Shown: piece by piece, positions 20,460-32,283 of the stretch
Numbering within the stretch: position 1 is the stretch's first letter
Layout of the letters: every line of letters starts with the position of its first letter
From: Eutrigla gurnardus
Lineage: Eukaryota; Chordata; Actinopteri; Perciformes; Triglidae
Reading direction: 5' to 3'
Assembly (NCBI GenBank): GCA_963514095.1
Contig: OY741268.1
Span: 4,796,001 to 4,860,000, forward strand
DNA: 64,000 bases
The notes under the pieces: model-generated
What the model was told of the DNA's origin: nothing
Database searches by the model: none
Seen by the model: the letters and a program-made list of their open reading frames with translations, nothing else
Translations under genes and position numbers: made by a program

Positions 20460-21055
20460 TCAGGTGCTCACGTCAGCCTTCGCAGCAGAATTTGAGCATG
20501 TGACGAGCAGCCCGAGATACCCGCAAAACAACGGCGAGGCCGAGCGCGCCGTCCAGACCATAAAGAACATACTAAAGCGCCATACCGTGCGCTGCTGGCC
20601 TACAGGAGCACTCCTCTGAGCAATGGCTTCAGCCCTGCCCAGCTGCTTATGGGGCGTCGTCTGCGCACGGACGGACAAGAGCAACTACGACAGCCGACAC
20701 AGAGCAAAGAACCTTCCCGACCTGGCACCAGGAGATCCGGTGTGGATTACAGACACAAAGACCACAGGTACTGTTACATCTGAACATGACACACCCAGAT
20801 CCTACCTGGTCAGTGGACCACAAGGCACGGGTAGGAGGAACCGCCGCCACCTTGTGCCTATGCCAGCAGACAGCAGCAGTAAGACATTTGAACATGCTGC
20901 AGGGCCAGACCTGCAGGACACTCCAAAGGACACTGATTCAGGGTCACCAGGGAGGCCTCAGGGGGCCAAACAACCTGTTACAACCAGGTCTGGCAGACCT
21001 GTCATAAAGCCAGATCGACTGGACCTGGTGGACAGATATGCTGAAAAGGACACCT
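20460..21055 (+). pseudogene. pol of the Mag-like Gypsy element, second part (integrase C-terminal half)
   Basis: The frame resumes after the insertion with SSPRYPQNNGEAERAVQTIK (catalytic Glu in GEAERA). A frameshift follows near 20600. From about 20660 it reads NLPDLAPGDPVWITD and RRNRRHLVPMP, then a TRSGRPVIKPDRL tail ending in TAA at 21055. That is the usual C-terminus of this type of polyprotein. Confidence 0.85.
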
Positions 21056-21388
21056 AAAATAAGAGAAGTGAAAAAAAAAGTGATTGTAACAAAATGTGTT
21101 CATGATACAGGTTGTGATGTTAACAAAAGGAAAGAAGAGAGCTAAGTAAGAAGTATTTGGGAAGTTTCAACCAGTTGAATAATGGTATGTTTCTGTGATG
21201 TGGTTAAAGTGTTAAAACAGGCCTTAAAGAGTTCCGGTGTTAAAAAGAAAAAAAGAAATGGCCTCAAATAGGAGTTCATGATGTGGTGGAGAAATTCTGT
21301 AAGGAATGTGTTTCAGTAACCAATACACTATTATGATTTCAGTTGGTACTGTATTTCTATGAGAACCTGTTACAGTGTATTGTTTCTC

Positions 21389-21399
21389 AGAAAGGGAGA
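21389..21399 (+). promoter_or_regulatory. Polypurine tract
   Basis: AGAAAGGGAGA directly before the 3' LTR, the expected plus-strand primer. Confidence 0.8.
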
Positions 21400-21587
21400 T
21401 GTGGTGTAATCTGGATATACAGGTGTATGTCAGACACAAGAGGGAGCTCTAGGCCAGGGGTGACCTGAGCCACATGGGATGTCGGGAGGTTGTTGTATGT
21501 TTGACGAGCAACAAGTAAAGCATGTTAATGTTAGCTCTACGGCAGTCGAGTCTTTATTCACTATCATATAAAGAACCCAACACGACA
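21400..21587 (+). repeat. 3' LTR of the Mag-like Gypsy element
   Basis: 188 bp, TG...CA, matching the 5' LTR except for three transitions, two of them at CpG sites. Confidence 0.95.
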
Positions 21588-21592
21588 GTAGC

Positions 21593-22452
21593 CACTAGTG
21601 ATTATGCAGTAAAACCGGATTTTGCACCAAAACATGACCAATTGCAAACAATCAAAACACCTGAATGAAAATGTCTGGTGAATGTCTGTCAATCTATTCA
21701 CCTGCCAGCTGATTAGCTTGCCAGCTAGAGACAGCCAGTTAGCCAACTAGCTAGCTGTCTCTGTAGCTATTATTATGCAATAAACTCGGACATGGCTACT
21801 ACTGGCTAAAGTTTGGCTCAAGTGAAAAATCGTAGACTAGAGCTTTAAGATCAGCAGATCTTAGGTGTGACTAGTTCATCGGGTCGGTCTGTTGCTGATT
21901 TCCAACATCATCACAATAAGCTTTGTGTGGTTGGAAGATCACGTGGTGTCCTTTAGTGTTGTGGTTGTGGCAGTTCACTTTCGATGGATCTTGGTGTGTT
22001 GCTGGCTTAGTATGGCAGCATATTTTGTAGCTGGGCTACTTGTGATCCTTTAGCTCTGTGGCTGTTGCACTCAACTTTTGGGTTGGTCACTTGCTTTACT
22101 GTTTTATGTGCTAGGAAATGCAGTAACTTTGTGGTTTACCTGTTCCACCTCATGGTTGTAGCCATTTTGTACCAAGTGGTTTCCACGTGTTTGGCCAGTG
22201 TGTGGTTGCTGATTCCGGCCAGGTGTTGTTGTTTTTCGCATATAATTAAATCCTGTGGGTTTTGATGGTTTTAAACAGTGTCTTTGTGTAATTTATTGGG
22301 TCAGTGATGGATTGTTGTTCGCCTAAAGAGCTGCCCTAACAACAATAGCAAAGGTGGAACTTATTTTTAGACTATGTGAAACAGACTAAACTGCAGCAAA
22401 AAAAAACTTTTTATACAGTCTATGCAAAAAATGTAATTGTACAGCTAATATA
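21593..22452. other. Unassigned sequence after the Gypsy insertion
   Basis: A few minisatellite bases are followed by sequence with no supported gene. A short inverted pair (GCTAGAGACAG and CTGTCTCTGTAGC) lies near 21724-21768. Confidence 0.4.
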
Positions 22453-23262
22453 CACTGCTCGAAAAATTAAGGGAACACCTAAACACCACATGCTAGTTCA
22501 CATTGAATACAATATTCCAGTTGGAAATCTTTATTCCTTACAAAGTGCAATGCGTTGACAACAAAACAACATAAGGATGATTAATGAAATCCAAATCCTC
22601 ATCTTATGGAGGTCTCGATTCAGAATCATACCGAAAATCAAAGTGGAAAATCAGATCGCAGGCTGATCCAACTTTTGTGGAGATTTCTCAAGACATGTCA
22701 AAATGATCCTCAGTAGTGTGTGTGGCCTCCACGTGCCTGTATGCACTCCCTACAACGCCTGGGCATGCTCCTGATGAGACGACGGATGGTCTCCTGAGGG
22801 ATCTCCTCCCAGACCTGGACAAGAGCAGCAGTCAACTCCTGGACAGTCTGTGGTGCGACATGGCGTTGGTGGATGGAACGAGACATGATGTCCCAGATGT
22901 GCTCAATAGGATTCAGGTCTGGGGAACGGGCAGGCCAGTCCATAACATCAATGCCTTCATCATGCAGGAACTGCTGACACAGTCCAGCCACATGAGGCCT
23001 AGCATTGTCATGCATTAGAAGGAACCTAGGGCCCACTACACCAGCATATGGTCTCACAATGGGTCTGAGGATCTCATCCCGGTACCTAATGGAAGTCAGG
23101 GTACCTCCGGCAAGCACATGGAGGGCTGTGCGACCTTCTAAAGAAATGCCTCCCCAGACCATCACTGACCCACCGCCAAACCGGTCATGCTGGAGGAGGT
23201 TGCAGGCAGCGTAACGTTCACCGCGGCGTCGCCAGACCCTGTCAAGTCGGTCACATGTGCAT
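22453..23262 (-). mobile_element. Tc1-like element, truncated
   Basis: One terminus, CACTGCTCGAAAAATTAAGG, sits after TA at 22451-22452. The transposase reads toward it on the minus strand. The other half of the element, including the first catalytic Asp and the second inverted repeat, is missing at the junction with the Rex3 fragment near 23260. Confidence 0.88.
22710..23262 (-). pseudogene. Tc1 transposase, C-terminal half
   Basis: The frame encodes VWRRRGERYAACN, RFGGGSVMVWGGISLEGR, LLMHDNARPHVAG with the second catalytic Asp, and RSPDLNPIEHIWD with the Glu 34 residues later, a DD34E layout. It ends GGHTHY at the stop. The N-terminal paired-type domain and the FTDESRF Asp are absent. The protein part present is free of stops. 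Confidence 0.9.
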
Positions 23263-25125
23263 GACACGTCACTTCAACATTACGTGGAAGTCAGGGACAG
23301 TGCCCAAGGAGTGGCAGACCGAGGTGGTGGTCCCCCGGTTAAAAAAGGGGGACCAGAGAGTGTGTACCAATTACAGGGGTATCACATTACTCAGCCTCCC
23401 TGGTAAAGTCTACTTCAAGGTGCTGGAAAAGAGGGTTTGTCCGATAGTAGAACCTGTGATTGAAGAGGAACAATGCGGGTTCAGTCCTGGAACCCGCACC
23501 AGCTCTTTACTCAAGCGAGGATCCTGGAGGGGGCCTGGGAATATGCCCATCCAGTCTACATATGTTTTGTGGACTTGGAGAAGGTGTATGGGAGGTGCTG
23601 CGGGAGTATGGGGTGAGGGGTCACTTCTTAGGGCCATCCAATCTCTGTACTCCCAAAGCGAGAGCTGTGTTCAGGTACTCGGCAGTAAGTCAAACTAGTT
23701 TCCAGTGGGGGTTGGCCTCCACCAGGGCTGCGCTTTGTCACCAATCCTGTTTGTAATATTCATGGACAGGATATCGAGGCGTAGTCAGGGGGAGGAGGGT
23801 TTGCAGTTTGGTGTGCTGTGGATCGCATCACTGCTTTTTGAAGATGATGTGGTCCTGCTGGCATCATCGGTCTGTGACCTCCAGCACTCACTGGATCGAT
23901 TGTCAAATGTGAAGCGGTCGGGATGAGGATCAACACCTCTTAATCTGAGGCCATGGTGCTCAGCAGGAAACCAGTGGATTGCCTGCTCTGGGTAGGGAAT
24001 GAGTCCTTACCCCAAGTGAAAGAGTTCAAGTACCTTGGGGTTTTGTTCGCAAGTGAGGGAACAATGGAAAGTTAGATTGGCCAGAGAATTGGACCAGCGG
24101 GGGCGGTATTGCATTCGCTGTACCACTCCATTGTGATGAAATGAGAGCTGAGTCTGAAGGCAAAGCTCTCGATCTACCGGTCAGTCTTTGTCTCTACCCT
24201 CACCTATGGTCATTAGGGATGGGTCATGACTAGAGGTGTAGCGATTCATTCGATTAATCGATGAATCGATTGTCAGTCCTATAGATTCTACTAAATCGAT
24301 CTGCTAAAATAAATAAATAGAATGAATCGTTTTGGCTTCACCAATAATCGATATAAATGCATTTAATCGTATGAATCGTGATTCTTATTTATGATTAATG
24401 TTTTAATACGTTTAAGACACTCTCTCCCCTGCCAGCATGTAGTCTACTGAAAATGTTAAAAATAACTGAGCAATGTTTAATTACATTTTTGTATTCAGCA
24501 TAAAATATTATGCAGAACTACTTTTTTATAGAATAAATATGTTATTTTTTCACCTTTCAGAAGAATACAGATAGTCTCACTCGCATTATTGCATGTACAT
24601 TTAATAGATATAGAATTTTAGTTAAAGTTACTGAATCGAATCGTGGTTTACAGAATCGAATTGAATCGTTACAAATAAAACAAATCGTCCTTGAATCGAA
24701 TCGCCAACTACTGTATCGTTAATCGAATCGAATACCTGTGAAGCCAAAGATTCACACCCCTAGTCATGACCGAAAGAACTACATCCCGTGTACAAGCAGC
24801 AGAAATGAGCTTCCTCAGGAGGGTGGCTGGCGTCTCCCTTAGAGATAGGGTGAGAAGCTCAGTCATCAGTGAGGGACTCGAAGTAGAGCTGCTGCTCCTT
24901 TGCATCGAAAGGAGACAGCTGAGGTGGTTCGGGCATCTGGTAAGGATGCCTCCCTAGGGAGGTGTTTCAGGCACGACCAGGAGGAGGCCACGGGGAAGAC
25001 CCAGGACTAGGTAGAGAGATTATATCTCCACACTGGCCTGGGAACGCCTCAGGATCCCCCAGTCAGATTTGGCCGGGAAAGGGGAGTTTGGGGTCCCTTG
25101 TTAAAGAAACCGACACCGGATAAGC
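23256..25125 (+). mobile_element. Rex3-like (RTE) LINE copy, 5'-truncated and decayed
   Basis: RT motifs read plus-strand in shifting frames: SGTVPKEWQTEVVVPRLKKG, NYRGITLLSLPGKVY, GCALSPILFVIFMDRISRRS and FEDDVVLLASS. After a nested hAT MITE comes MTERTTSRVQAAEMSFLRRV and LRWFGHLVRMPP. The 3' end holds CACCGGATAAGCGGTAGACG and a residual GATG tail. Many frameshifts and stops are present; the catalytic FADD is FEDD here. Rex3 elements are commonly 5'-truncated and end in GATG repeats. Confidence 0.85.
24231..24762. mobile_element. Non-autonomous hAT element (532 bp) inside Rex3
   Basis: Perfect 8-bp duplication gtcatgac (24223-24230, 24763-24770). Ends TAGAGGTGT and, inverted, TAGGGGTGT. Interior ends are packed with ATCGATT/GAATCG repeats. 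Removing it joins the Rex3 coding sequence across the site. Confidence 0.94.
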
Positions 25126-25424
25126 GGTAGACGATGACATGAGACTTTAGCAGGTATTTGACTCTGTATATACAATGCAACACCATCACCACTTTTATTC
25201 CTGTCTTTCCTAAATAGAGGATGCTGCTCACTTCAGCATCCTCTAATGAGGAGTCTGGGTGAGTTTCACTCAGAGCAAGGACATGTATGTTATGTTATTA
25301 GAATGGACAATATTATCTATTTCATGAATTGTATTTCTCAGACTACATACTGTATGTTCAAATGAGCAATAACTCAGCCCTTCTTTGGCAGGCCTAGGAT
25401 TAAACTTGTCATTTTCTCTTTGCA
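25126..25424. other. Unassigned sequence between LINE fragments
   Basis: No gene is supported; it may contain 3' sequence of the L1 fragment that follows. Confidence 0.35.
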
Positions 25425-25720
25425 GATAGCCTTATATGAACAAAATGACCTGAGTTGCTCAGTTGACCATACCAGTGTCTACTTTTGGCCATGTCCTCTT
25501 GGCCTCCACTTGCTCTCGCTTCCTTCATAGCAGGTAGCATCTCAGCCCTTCTCTTCCTCACTCTTTCAGAAAAATCCTCACTGAGGTAGATTGAGGTGTT
25601 CTTCAGGTTGGCTCTTGCTCTGGCCATGACTAACTGTTTTCCTTGAAGCGCAGCAGCTTGATCACGACTGCTCTCTGCTTTTCCCCATTGCCTCTGAACT
25701 TCCCATTCCTGTGGAAGTCT
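25425..25720 (-). pseudogene. L1-type ORF1 fragment
   Basis: On the minus strand one frame reads RGNGEKQRAVVIKLLRFKEN, and an adjacent frame reads ARANLKNTSIYLSEDFSERV followed by RKRRAEMLPAMKEARA. This is the C-terminal RNA-binding part of fish L1 (Tx1-like) ORF1 proteins. A frameshift near 25630 separates the two halves. The flanking RT part is not in the window. Confidence 0.7.
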
Positions 25721-25739
25721 CCTTCTTCAGCTTCGTGGT

Positions 25740-27105
25740 GAACATCTCTAGCACTTTAGCCTCCGCTAGATACGAAGATACTTCTTTAAAGTGCTTGTGA
25801 ATTTATTCAAAGGTTTGGCACCGTTTGACCTGACATTAACAATGTCCACTGACCGCTAAAACTAGTATATTCACGTATTCAGTATATTCAAGCGTGAAGC
25901 TAACGTTAGCATATGCACAATAAGCTGAAAAAAAGTCATTCACAGTACAGTCACTCGACAGTTTTACTTTGTACACGATAAATTAACCAACATTTTCACA
26001 TAAATTTACATTTTACAACAAATTAAATTGAGCAAAAGTCTGCATTGACTCACCTCTAACATTCATGGGCATTCGGCAAGCTCCTTCCAGTTCCCGAGAG
26101 ATGTGAAATGGTGGCTGAATCAAAACTTAAAGTTGAGAAGTGGGTGTGGTTATACCTTATTACTCCAATAGAATGCAATCTGTATATTTACTCCCACTCT
26201 AGTGGCTGATAGAAACAATCACACTCAAAAATGATTAAATATCACTTCCTTTGAGGAAAATAACAGTAACTTTGGAAAAATTACTCGAGTTTTTCCTGTG
26301 TACACAGTGTATGAAGTATTTCCCTGTGTCATCACTTCTACGTTTCTTCTTTGACTGAAAACCCTCCAAACCTCTATCGGAATTTCTTCCATTGAGACTG
26401 ACAGAAGTTTAGCTATGCATGTTCTGAGCAGCCCTCCTGCAGGCTATCAGCCCCCGACATAACACACCATGCAAAAGTGGAAAGCACATCTCCTGTACCA
26501 GATATTTTTGAGGAAAACGCCGAGAGACGGCCTGAAATGGACTGAGGCGACGTTCTGATCTTGATACCGAGCGCAAATCAGAAAGTGCAAAAGATTTTCC
26601 ACATCCCATTTGAAATACTTTTAGAGAAAAAAACTGAGCTCACACTTTCACAGAGGTGCACCCACTTCTCAAGGCAAGTGTTTCACTGCTGTCAGGTGAA
26701 AACCTCACATCTTGTTTTAGCTGGAAGCCACTGCATTTATCATATTATGATGCATTTTGAAAGGGTTTCATGACAAACCTTCCTCTCAACTCCTGGAGGA
26801 ACGTAATCCTTCGAGTTGGTTTGAGAGCATGAAATATACAAGGATATACAAGGTTTTTCCCTGGCACTGATGATTTGACCTCTTTTAAAGCACATTGTTA
26901 GACCTGCCAATAAAGGCTAATTTTATTCTGATTTTATTACAGAGCCAAAGTTTGTTTATGATGAGCAAAATGTAGCTGGCAAATAACTTGATCTCTCACC
27001 GTGTGTGTGTGCCTTGCTCTAAGCTGATATGTGGCTATTGATTTATGACTGGAGCATATCCTGTTTAACAGCAGAATGTCACCTGGACAATAGAAATAAA
27101 CAAGT
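25740..27105. other. Unassigned intergenic sequence
   Basis: No supported gene. A possible minus-strand splice donor (GTGAGTC near 26050) has no recognisable exon beside it. Confidence 0.4.
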
Positions 27106-27106
27106 G

Positions 27107-27107
<1 letters not shown>

Positions 27108-27170
<63 letters not shown>
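27108..27170. repeat. (TG)n microsatellite
   Basis: Over 30 uninterrupted TG units, giving spurious Val-Cys reading frames. Confidence 0.97.
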
Positions 27171-27176
<6 letters not shown>

Positions 27177-27190
27177 ATGCAGGGTATGCA

Positions 27191-28718
27191 TACAGTATAT
27201 CCAAGCCGGATCTGTTTGGTGTTAGTCAGTCTGTGTGTGTTTCTCTATCAGTATTTGCTTCCCCTCTGCTGCTCCCATGATGCAGCTGATAATAAAGATG
27301 GAGGTTACCAGGGTTATTGCCCCCCCCCACCCCCCCCCCCCCGGCAGGGCACACTGCATCAAATGAGATAGTGTGTGTGTGTGTGTGTGTGTGAAAACAG
27401 ACTGTGGTTATCCCTCGCTGCACACAGCAGTGATTTGTTTGCATGTATTCCATGTCAGGTTTGATGTATGCTATTATAGCAGGGCACCTGCAGCCGACAA
27501 GGCCATTATGAAATAGAAAAACACACACACAAACACATCCAGAAGATAAGCAAAATTCATAGTGACACACACACACACACACACAAACTCTTCATCCCTC
27601 CTGGCAATTCAAAAGTTGACACAGCTGAAAACTAATATAAACGAATGCATTTGCAGCTGCTGCAGCTGCTCTGACCTGTGTCATCTCTCTCTCTCTCTTC
27701 TAATCCCTCTTTCAGTCTTCTTCTCTTCTATTCCTCTCCACAACTTCTAATATTCCTGGCTTGTCCATTTGTTTTGTTTTTTTTGTATCCGCCTCACACC
27801 TTTGACTTTAAAGCTGCCGCTTAAGTACCTGTTAGCTCGCCTAGATAACAGGAAGTGAAGGCTCAGGAGGAAGGAAGTCAGACTTGACTCCTCCCCTTCT
27901 GCTTTCTGCGTCTCCGTTCTCAAACTCTCTCCAAATTGGGAAACAGCAGCAGCAACCTAAAAACAAGCAACTCTGGCAGCGGCATGCTCCAGTGACGTTG
28001 CAAACCGTCGGTGTGTTTAATGAGTCCAGTGATCTCCTCCAGAGCTAAAGTATAGACGGGCTTCACTGCTGGGTCACCGACCATCAAATTATGTTTTTCT
28101 TTTGTTTTAATAAACGTCTCGTCAGACAGTCCACTTACGTGTTTTAGGGTTTTATATGGAGTTTTCTTTTGTGGGGAATGAGATATGTTAATGACGCGGC
28201 TCGACGTTCCATCAAAACAAGTTTCCTCCTGACACTAGGCGAATTCGACTTGATGTAGCCGCCTGCAGCCGCTACCTAACGTGATGCATTGTGGGTTGAA
28301 AGCGATGCATGATGGCTAGAATTGTGTCCGACTTAGCAGCCGACTGCAAAGACGACACAGGGTCGCGACCATATCACGTGACCCAAAACATCGCGGGAAC
28401 AAGTTTTTAAGAGCCGCTTCTTGCAGCGCTTGGCAGCGCGGTCCACGGTGGCTGCAACCGGCTTGTCCACACCTCCGCTACAGTGGAATGGTTCTCATTG
28501 GTTAAAAGTTCAATGACGTGTGTTCAGGTCTGCACTCGGCGGCCACCTTGTGGTGAAATTATACTTTTTATTTTGGTCGCATTGATCTCATGGCTTGATT
28601 TTAAATTCTGTGCATTGTGTTGTGAGTAGGCCTATTATATGTGAGGTCTGGTTAATACAAACATAGAATGATAATACAGATATACTGGAAAAAAAAGCCC
28701 TTCCACATGTTGCCTTGC
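27191..28718. other. Unassigned sequence with simple repeats
   Basis: Short TG, CA and C runs (27320-27345, 27371-27392, 27563-27586) occur. From 28190 to 28540 the sequence is CpG-rich and repeat-like, but I found no paired ends. Confidence 0.4.
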
Positions 28719-28750
<32 letters not shown>

Positions 28751-28775
28751 TTATGTATATACATTTATGTATATA

Positions 28776-28812
<37 letters not shown>
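28719..28812. repeat. Compound TG/TATG microsatellite
   Basis: Two TG runs separated by an ATGTAT/ATACAT stretch. Confidence 0.95.
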
Positions 28813-28821
<9 letters not shown>

Positions 28822-29114
28822 TGCTGCTATATATTGCTGCTGTGTTCTAGCACCATAGTCACGTTGACTTTGTTGTCCGACTTGACGGCGTTTGGCTGCC
28901 GTCTCTTTTAGAGCCCGCCCCCTCAGACACCTGCAGCTCTCGTCGGCGTGATAAGTCAAGTCAAGTCAAGCCAAGACCATCCCGAACAAGCCTACTATTT
29001 TGCTGCCACACCACCCTGGCTTCCCAAGCTTAGCACCGCCCACGACCATTGTGATTGGTTGAAAGAAATACACACGAGCCTGCGTTATTTCCCCGATCCT
29101 AGAAATGTGATGTA

Positions 29115-29215
29115 CTGTAGCCAGACCCTCATGTGGAGAAGCCAGACCCTTCTACTGTGGAGAACCGGACCCTTCTACTGAGGAGAAGCCAGACCCTTCT
29201 AGTGTGGAGAAGGGG
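29115..29215. repeat. Minisatellite, about 24-bp unit
   Basis: Four imperfect copies of a unit with core GCCAGACCCTTCTACTGTGG. Confidence 0.85.
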
Positions 29216-29439
29216 CTGGCAAAGCCCGACTACCCGTTGGCAAACAGTTGTAGAGTTACTTACATATGTGACCCGCCACGGCAAAACCAGCAACAAGTCG
29301 GGTGGGACGAATTTGCGTAAACGACGAAATAAGCTTTTTTTCAAAATTAGTGATTTTCGTTTTTTTTGCAGAATATGCAAGTTGAGATGATGAAGAAGCC
29401 ACTCCATGTTTCAGATAACAGTATTGGTTGCCTTAAAAG

Positions 29440-29632
29440 TAGTGATGTCCAAATGAAGCTTCGTGAAGCATTTTCTTTATTTTCTGAGCCCAATAGATGG
29501 TGCTCTCTGTTCAACAAAGGGTTGAAAGCAATGGAAATATATTGGCCTTCAACCCTTTGTTGGACAGAGAGCGCCGTCTATTGGGCTCAGAAAATAAAGA
29601 AAATGCTTCACGAAGCTTTATTTGGACATCTA
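29440..29632. mobile_element. Foldback element with 86-bp inverted arms
   Basis: The left arm starts TAGTGATGTCCAAATGAAGC and the right arm is its inverted copy with about five mismatches. The loop is about 20 bases. The TAG...CTA ends and subterminal layout are hAT-like, but I found no 8-bp duplication. Confidence 0.8.
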
Positions 29633-29791
29633 TACATTTTGTATTCGTAGTTTCGGAAAAATTCTGCTGTGTCTGTGTCTCTGCAGGGCCATGTACGGCG
29701 ATACAGTTCATTTCCATACTGATCACCGTTGGCCATTCACACGCTGTTGTTATTTTTTTGGTGAATCAGCTGCATGTTACAAGCGAAACAC

Positions 29792-30171
29792 ATGGCTACT
29801 TATACAGCGTCAGTGTCGGCCGCGGAGGAGCTGGAGTGGAAGATATCAGACGCTATCTATGATTACATTTCAACGGGATAAAGACAGCGAAATGGAGGAA
29901 AGCCGTAACTTTGCCTGCAAATTCTACGGAAGAAGAAAGGAGAACTTTCTCCTTGGAAGACATTCATTTAGCGACAAACTTTCTCAAGAGCTTATGTACA
30001 GCATACGGATGGATTCTTTAGCTGCCGAAAGAAAGCAAACGGACATACAGTAGTTACGTCGGAGATGACTGCATTCACCAAAAAGCCGCCGACGAAAAGA
30101 GAGTCCGCCCGGACCTCTTATTTCATCGGAGCCAACGAAGTCTGCAGGAATACTTTTCAGTTTCTTATGGG
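29792..30171 (+). pseudogene. Transposase-like N-terminal exon (disrupted)
   Basis: The frame starts MATYTASVSAAEELEWKISD and stops at 29879. Overlapping frames carry on with MEESRNFACKFYGRRKEN, and after another shift MTAFTKKPPTKRESARTSYF followed by NEVCRNTFQFLMG up to a GTGAGT donor at 30172. The CR-x-FxFL pattern before a helix resembles an unnamed protein family that is very common in fish and cnidarian genomes and that I believe to be transposon-derived. At least two frameshifts are present. Confidence 0.5.
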
Positions 30172-30486
30172 GTGAGTTTCCGTTAACATCCAAGTTATCT
30201 ACTTTGCTTAGCTAGCTAAGCTAGCTCAGTACTGTTGTTTTAAAATTATATGCACATCGAAACTAAGCTGTAATGGGAGGTTTTTGGCTCGTAATGTGGG
30301 CATCTGATTTAACAGTAAGGTGCCAAGGGGCCTGTTGGTATTGCTTGAATTGACTGAGATGCTAATTGTTAAGCAACTAGCCTACCTGAGGACAATAGGC
30401 TAGTTGCTAAATCATTAGCGCTAGCTAGTTAGACGGTGCCTGTTAGCATGACACATGATGTGAAACTTCTTTGTTTTCCTTTTCAG

Positions 30487-30570
30487 AATTAGCAAAGACA
30501 CCCTGACGGATATAATCAAACACTTTGAGGAGAATGGGCCTGGACTAAATTCACTTATTTCTAGTACTGA
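30487..30570 (+). pseudogene. Transposase-like exon 2, truncated
   Basis: After a TTTTCAG acceptor the frame reads ISKDTLTDIIKHFEENGPGL, in phase with the preceding exon (Gly split GG/A). The family continues for hundreds of residues, but here similarity stops near 30560. The DDE part is missing, probably by internal deletion. Confidence 0.5.
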
Positions 30571-30835
30571 CTGTACTGTAGGATTTCTTTTCCTCCAATG
30601 TTTACATTGTACACTTTAAGCATTTCCATTCCAATAAAGTACCTTCTAAGTCTGATCAGTCCAGTAAAGTGCTTAACGAAAATAAACTGCTTTTGATAAC
30701 CATTGTTCAAACCACTACAATACTTTCTGCCCTGCAGGCTAACAGATACCTGATATCACTGAGTGACATCTGTAGGGGGGAGGGCTTATCTGAATGAGAT
30801 GCAAATGACCACCATTGTGCTTCCTTCCTCACCAG

Positions 30836-32283
30836 GGGCCTCATTTATAAAGCTTGCGTACGCACAAAACGGGGCTGGAAACGTGCGTACGCCAATTTCC
30901 ACGCAAATGTTGTGATCTATAAAAACCAAACTTGACGGGAAAGTGTGCGTACCCGTAAGCAAACTCTGAGGCATGCGTAATCAGCAGTAAACGTGAGAAG
31001 AACTATATATTTTTGACTCACACACATTTAATTACACTCCATATCATACGTTAGATCTGCGTTATCATGATGAACTCCAGCAATGTTTTTGACGCTTTTA
31101 ATGAGTGATAGTTTTTTTCATATTAACACAATGGGCCCTAGTTTCGTAGACCAGGCGCAGTCAGCTTTCAGCGCACCTGCGCCACGCCGACGGGGTGTAT
31201 CCGCCTGGACTTTGCAAGTTTCGTGCACCGCGCAGGCTCGCGGAGGCACACCTCCCGTCTCGCCCACCGGTGCAAGTGGGAAAGAGGGAGGAGAAGAAGG
31301 CGTGAGTGGAAGACGAGGAGGAGACGAGGCGTGGACTGGGATTAATACAGCCGATTCAGATCTTCACCAATCAAATGAGCTCCTCTCCTCTCCTTTAATG
31401 CGTTAGGGGAGGTTCAGTGCAAGTTCCGTCACTTGACAACCCGAGTTATGATACGCGCTGTGCGCGCATATCATAATAATAACAATGCCCATATTATAAA
31501 AAACAGGAGAGAGAGAGGGAGATGTTTTGGTCCGAGAGGCTGAGTTTCCGTTACGCATGCCATCCGCCTTTGATCTGACGTCAGATGTGACGGGACACAT
31601 CTCCTCTACGCCACACGCTGCAGACTCTGGAAGGACAAAAACTATTTAACGTTTTGTTTTATATACAATAAAAGTTTAAAATCTGTTTACCCTTATCCCT
31701 CTGGTCTCAGTCGCGTCTGTGTCTCCCTCCTTTTCAGACACAATCCCCGTCAAAGTCACATCAAAATCAAACCTCCTCAAATACTCTAGCAATACATTAA
31801 ATCCATGTTAGGAGCGGAAAGATGTTATTTACCTTCAGATCACTGTCCGCTCGGTCCAGCTGACGCCGTTGACTGCAGCAGCAATGTGTTGCCCCTCGCA
31901 CTGCGTCTTTTTATTTGTGATACCGCTACTGTGGCCACTAAATTATATTATTTTCCGGGCCTCCACCTCCCAAACAAGTGTCTCTTTCTCCGTTTCTGAA
32001 AAGTTAAGTTTCTTCGCTTTTTTTCTGGCCTGTCGCCGTGATTCACCACACGGAAACGATTGCATGCCGGCTCATTAACATAGTAAAATGAGGGCGTGTA
32101 CAGGGCGGGATTCAGGTACGCACACTTGTAGGTGATCCTGTGATTTATAAAAGGAACATTGGGTACAGCTTGCGTACGCACAGTTTTATAAATCAGATTT
32201 TTTTTGGCGCACGCAAACTTTGGCTTTTTGGCGTACGTACACTTTTAGTAAGGATCCTACGCACAGTTTTATAAATGAGGGCC
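30836..32283. mobile_element. MITE with GGGCCTCATTTATAAA ends (1.45 kb)
   Basis: The left end GGGCCTCATTTATAAA and inverted right end GGGCCCTCATTTATAAA bound the unit, with cag on both flanks as a possible 3-bp duplication. GCGTACGCA motifs repeat near both ends. A second repeat, GGGCCCTAGTTTCGT, starts at 31134 inside it. No transposase. The 3-bp duplication would fit a Harbinger-like or EnSpm-like source; not resolved. Confidence 0.75.

Larger units (their letters stand above)
14008..21587 (+). mobile_element. Ty3/Gypsy retrotransposon, Mag-like, degraded (7.6 kb with nested insertions)
   Basis: Two 188-bp LTRs (14008-14195 and 21400-21587) differ at three positions, all transitions. A tRNA-Leu-type primer site follows the 5' LTR and a purine tract precedes the 3' LTR. 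Flanks read atagc and gtagc, a 5-bp duplication with one change. The coding order is gag, RT, RNase H, integrase, the standard Ty3/Gypsy order. The protein style (HMDDVLIWG, tRNA-Leu primer) resembles the Mag clade; that placement is an inference. Stop codons, frameshifts and deletions disable it, and two further elements (15036-15915, 17850-20455) are nested in it. Confidence 0.92.

Noticed and set aside
27029..27371. Reading frames of repeated Val-Cys or Thr-His
   Set aside because: They are translations of the (TG)n microsatellite and not genes.
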